Assembly: GCF_000154785.2 (NCBI RefSeq)
Contig: NC_015730.1
Coordinates: forward strand, 3,286,001 to 3,350,000
Source of the DNA: Roseobacter litoralis Och 149
GTDB lineage: Bacteria > Pseudomonadota > Alphaproteobacteria > Rhodobacterales > Rhodobacteraceae
Direction: 5' to 3'
Length of the DNA stretch: 64,000 bases
Part shown: in pieces, positions 61,711-64,000 of the stretch
How positions within the stretch are numbered: position 1 is the first letter of the stretch
Layout: each line of letters begins with the position of its first letter
Notes under the pieces: generated by a model
What the model saw: only the letters and a program-made list of their open reading frames with translations
The model's database searches: none
Told to the model about the DNA's origin: nothing
Made by a program: the position numbers and the translations under genes

Positions 61711-62703
61711 ATGGTAGGCCGCGTCCGCAAAACTCTGTCGCATGCGACTAAACAACGTTCGAAAACCGATACCGGAGACGAACTGAGACTGCGTGCTGCG
61801 TGGATCTATTACATGGAAGGGGAGACCCAAAGCAAGGTCGCTGCCCTCCTTGGGATCAATCGCATCACAGTGACGCGCCTGCTCTCTGAGGCACGGCGAC
61901 GTGGGGAAGCGACAATCCAGATCAAAGGTGAACTTGCGTCCTTGGTGTCGCTGCAGCGCGATCTGGAAACCCGGTTTGGGTTGGAGCGGGCGATTGTCGC
62001 TCCTTTGTCGGATGCAAAAGCTGATCCAACCCCCGTGATTGCAGCAGCAGCAGGGGTGCATATTTCATCGCTGATGCGCGCGGGGCTGACCATCGGGGTT
62101 GGCTGGGGCCGGACCTTGCACGAAAGCCTGCCGCATATCGAAGGGCGCAATCTGAGGGATGTGCGTGTGGTTTCGCTGCTTGGTGGGATCATGGAGGCGC
62201 GGCGTTTCAACCCGTCAGAATTTGCCTGGCGTTTTGCCGAGCTTTTTGAGGCAGACGGATACCTTGTTCCTGCACCTGCCTTGGTGGACAGCGCCGAAGC
62301 GCGCGATGTCTTGCTGCAGCAAAGCGGTTTGGATCATGTTTTCAAAATGGCACAGTCAGGAGAAATCGCAGTTTTCGGCGCTGGTGGCATTTCGGAAACA
62401 TCGACAACGTATCAGCAGGGTCATCTCTCCGAAAAAGAGCGTAAATCACTGACCAAAGCTGGTGCGGTCGGTGATGTATTGTACAATTTCATCGATGCAG
62501 ACGGACGGCGGGTTGAACATCCGATCAATAACCGCGTGATCTCAATTTCGTTGGACAAGCTGGCCCATGTTCCCAAACGCATTCTGGTGTCCGGGGGAAG
62601 CAACAAGATCACCGTTATCCGCGCGGCGCTGAATGCGCTGGCCCCGACGACCTTGGTGACAGACGAGATTACAGCGCGGACACTGGTTGACTCAGCGCCC
62701 TAG
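61711..62703 (+). CDS. SorC/DeoR-type sugar-binding transcriptional regulator
   Basis: 330 residues. The N-terminus has a helix-turn-helix (ELRLRAAWIYYMEGETQSKVAALLGINRITVTRLLSEARRRGEATIQI), and the C-terminal ~270 residues form the SorC/CggR effector domain (VGWGRTLHESLPHIEG, VVSLLGGIMEARRFNPSEFAWRFAELF, GDVLYNFIDADGRR, GGSNKITVIRAALNA). The family senses phosphosugars or acyl-type sugars. It overlaps the start of the convergent HAD-like gene by 12 bp. The start at 61711 is an ATG; regulated genes could include the flanking uncharacterised genes. Confidence 0.9.
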   Translation: MVGRVRKTLSHATKQRSKTDTGDELRLRAAWIYYMEGETQSKVAALLGINRITVTRLLSEARRRGEATIQIKGELASLVSLQRDLETRFGLERAIVAPLSDAKADPTPVIAAAAGVHISSLMRAGLTIGVGWGRTLHESLPHIEGRNLRDVRVVSLLGGIMEARRFNPSEFAWRFAELFEADGYLVPAPALVDSAEARDVLLQQSGLDHVFKMAQSGEIAVFGAGGISETSTTYQQGHLSEKERKSLTKAGAVGDVLYNFIDADGRRVEHPINNRVISISLDKLAHVPKRILVSGGSNKITVIRAALNALAPTTLVTDEITARTLVDSAP

Positions 62704-64000
62704 GGTCAACTCTTCGAAGTCAACCAGAACCGCTTGAGCCCCTGCACAAATCAGCATGTTGCGATCAACTATCCGGGTCTTATCGACAAAACCGAAAACT
62801 GGCATCGACAAGTTTTTTGCCATCCCAACACCGGTGCTGCTTGCGTCGATCAGGATCGCCGTTTCAGGGGCATGGCCGCGGGCGCGAATTGTCGATCGCA
62901 GTCCGTTTCCGACCCTGTTCGCGGGATCAAGATAATGAATTGGCCCGGCAGATTCTAACCCCGAGAGGGCGGGCAGGTTCTGGGCTGCGTCGACGCGGCG
63001 GTGCCGACCATGAGACACGATGGCGACATCAAGGTTCGCGGTTTTTAGGCGCCCCAGGAACAGTTCAAAACCGGGTGTGAGCGCCAGGTCGACCGTGTCG
63101 CGATCAACCAGACGCTGGTCGAGCTTTTCCAGAAAATCTTTGGGGCACAATTTCCCGGTGCGTTCCGCAATATAGGTCAGCGCCGATGATAATGGTTGGC
63201 CGGAAAAACGATCACGGGTTTCTTGAGGCGTCAGCGGCACACCATAGTCGTTGAGCAAGGCAGACAGTTCTTCACTGTCGATCAAGTCCGTTTGTGCTGC
63301 GACCCCCTCGAATGCGATCAAAACCAGCTTTGTGGCAGCAGAAAGCTGTATCTGGCCCAAACGCGCGGTATCAGAGATGTTCCGCAGGGCTGCTCCCTTC
63401 GGTATGTCAACACGCGTTGGCACATCCGCATCGCTTTGTCGTGCGGCAAGGTCCCAGAGCCGATTACCAAAACCACCCTGTGAATGCGTCATTTTGGGAA
63501 TGGCCCATGTCCTGCTTCCGTTTGTAAAAAGGTCTAGAAACGCAATTGCGGCAGCTCGGTCCTGCGTAGTTTCCTTTGAAAAGGTCTGCCATATAGCGAT
63601 TTCATCCATTCGATCCGGCGCGTTTGTATCAAGCCAGAAGTCTTCTCCAAGAATGGCTTGCCGGATCACATGGCAATAGGAGGCATATAGATAGGCCTCA
63701 GGATGCATCAAGGCGGGGGTTTTTGCTTCTGCGGGTGCTGATCCAGTCCGCACCGACACAGGTCGTTTGTGCAAAAGTTCGTAAAACATCATACCAGCGG
63801 CAAAACTGACATAGGCGCGGCGGACCATCCGCGAGGCCGGTTTCTGGCTGTCAAACGCATGGTGCCAAGATAAAAACGTGTCTATCAGACGCTGGTCACT
63901 CAGGTCGTAGTGCTGTCCGGTTTGCGCCGAAACGGCGGCCATCTGCGCACGAAAAGACGTTTCGAACCAACGAAGCTGGCGCACGGATTTGCGGGTCGGC
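62692..64000 (-). CDS. Uncharacterised protein with C-terminal HAD-like domain lacking the nucleophile (5' end may lie outside window)
   Basis: About 430 visible residues; the open frame continues to the window edge, so the start is unsure (GTG at 63984 is one option). Residues about 1-215 are helical with no family recognised (RMVRRAYVSFAAGMMFYELL, PEAYLYASYCHVIRQAILGEDF). Residues about 230-430 look like a HAD-subfamily IA phosphatase: LLNDYGVPLTPQETRDRFSG, DLALTPGFELFLGRLKTANLDVAIVSHGRHRRVD and ILIDASSTGVGMAKN. The expected nucleophile motif DxDGT is LVLIAFEGV, lacking the first Asp. Ser/Lys positions of motifs II and III are partly kept. It may be a non-catalytic HAD partner. Confidence 0.65.
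   Translation of the reverse strand, partial: PTRKSVRQLRWFETSFRAQMAAVSAQTGQHYDLSDQRLIDTFLSWHHAFDSQKPASRMVRRAYVSFAAGMMFYELLHKRPVSVRTGSAPAEAKTPALMHPEAYLYASYCHVIRQAILGEDFWLDTNAPDRMDEIAIWQTFSKETTQDRAAAIAFLDLFTNGSRTWAIPKMTHSQGGFGNRLWDLAARQSDADVPTRVDIPKGAALRNISDTARLGQIQLSAATKLVLIAFEGVAAQTDLIDSEELSALLNDYGVPLTPQETRDRFSGQPLSSALTYIAERTGKLCPKDFLEKLDQRLVDRDTVDLALTPGFELFLGRLKTANLDVAIVSHGRHRRVDAAQNLPALSGLESAGPIHYLDPANRVGNGLRSTIRARGHAPETAILIDASSTGVGMAKNLSMPVFGFVDKTRIVDRNMLICAGAQAVLVDFEELTLGR

Overview
The window reads as chromosomal DNA from a marine alphaproteobacterium of the Roseobacter group (Rhodobacterales). The basis is moderately high G+C, dense operons with ATGA start/stop overlaps, RTX-type secreted proteins ending in short DF-L/hydrophobic tails, CO-dehydrogenase-like molybdenum hydroxylases, and remnants of IS3, IS6, IS1182 and ISKra4 elements. 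No rRNA, tRNA or CRISPR array was seen. Family assignments come from motifs I recognise; no database search was run.

Layout. (1) 1-8.5 kb: a nitrogen-compound catabolic island around a divergent RpiR regulator. To the left run N-formylglutamate amidohydrolase-like, cysteine hydrolase, and branched-chain-type ABC transporter ATPase and binding-protein genes. To the right run a glutamine-synthetase-like ligase, davA and davB (5-aminovaleramidase and lysine 2-monooxygenase) and an acetamidase/formamidase. (2) 8.5-16 kb: a UDP-sugar dehydrogenase and a very large RecQ+UvrD double-helicase protein with an exonuclease-like N-terminus. (3) 16-19 kb: a GT2 glycosyltransferase broken by one amber codon, a lipid-A-synthase N-terminal-like membrane protein and an ArnT-like GT39 transferase. 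(4) 19-27.4 kb: an AI-2E-family permease, an endonuclease/exonuclease/phosphatase protein, a BrkB/YihY remnant, a giant G8/beta-helix/RTX protein, then decayed DNA. (5) 27.4-34.8 kb: a molybdenum-hydroxylase catabolic cluster (CoxLMS-like subunits, SMP-30 lactonase, BKACE, thioesterase, TetR, VOC). (6) 35-41 kb: an XRE regulator, an MFS transporter, and a vitamin B6 cluster (pdxJ, PNPOx-like, MocR regulator).

(7) 41-46.6 kb: a c-type cytochrome lipoprotein, a SpoIIAA-like protein, a decayed tyrosine recombinase, an intact IS1182 element and an EamA exporter. (8) 46.8-50.7 kb: a threonine dehydratase-like enzyme coupled to a homodimeric E1 (PDH-type) dehydrogenase with a divergent Lrp regulator, which suggests a 2-oxobutyrate module. 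(9) 51-52.6 kb: an IS3 element, itself disrupted, lying in an IS6 remnant. (10) 52.8-60 kb: an AraC regulator, a 998-residue six-module surface protein, a P-loop kinase, and a truncated DUF1772 gene facing a truncated FG-GAP protein. (11) 60-64 kb: another IS3 remnant, a SorC regulator and two uncharacterised proteins, one with a HAD-like domain whose nucleophile is missing.

The most interesting items are the RecQ-UvrD-exonuclease fusion, the domain-permuted G8/RTX protein, the davBA neighbourhood, the six-module surface protein, and several precise rearrangement scars.
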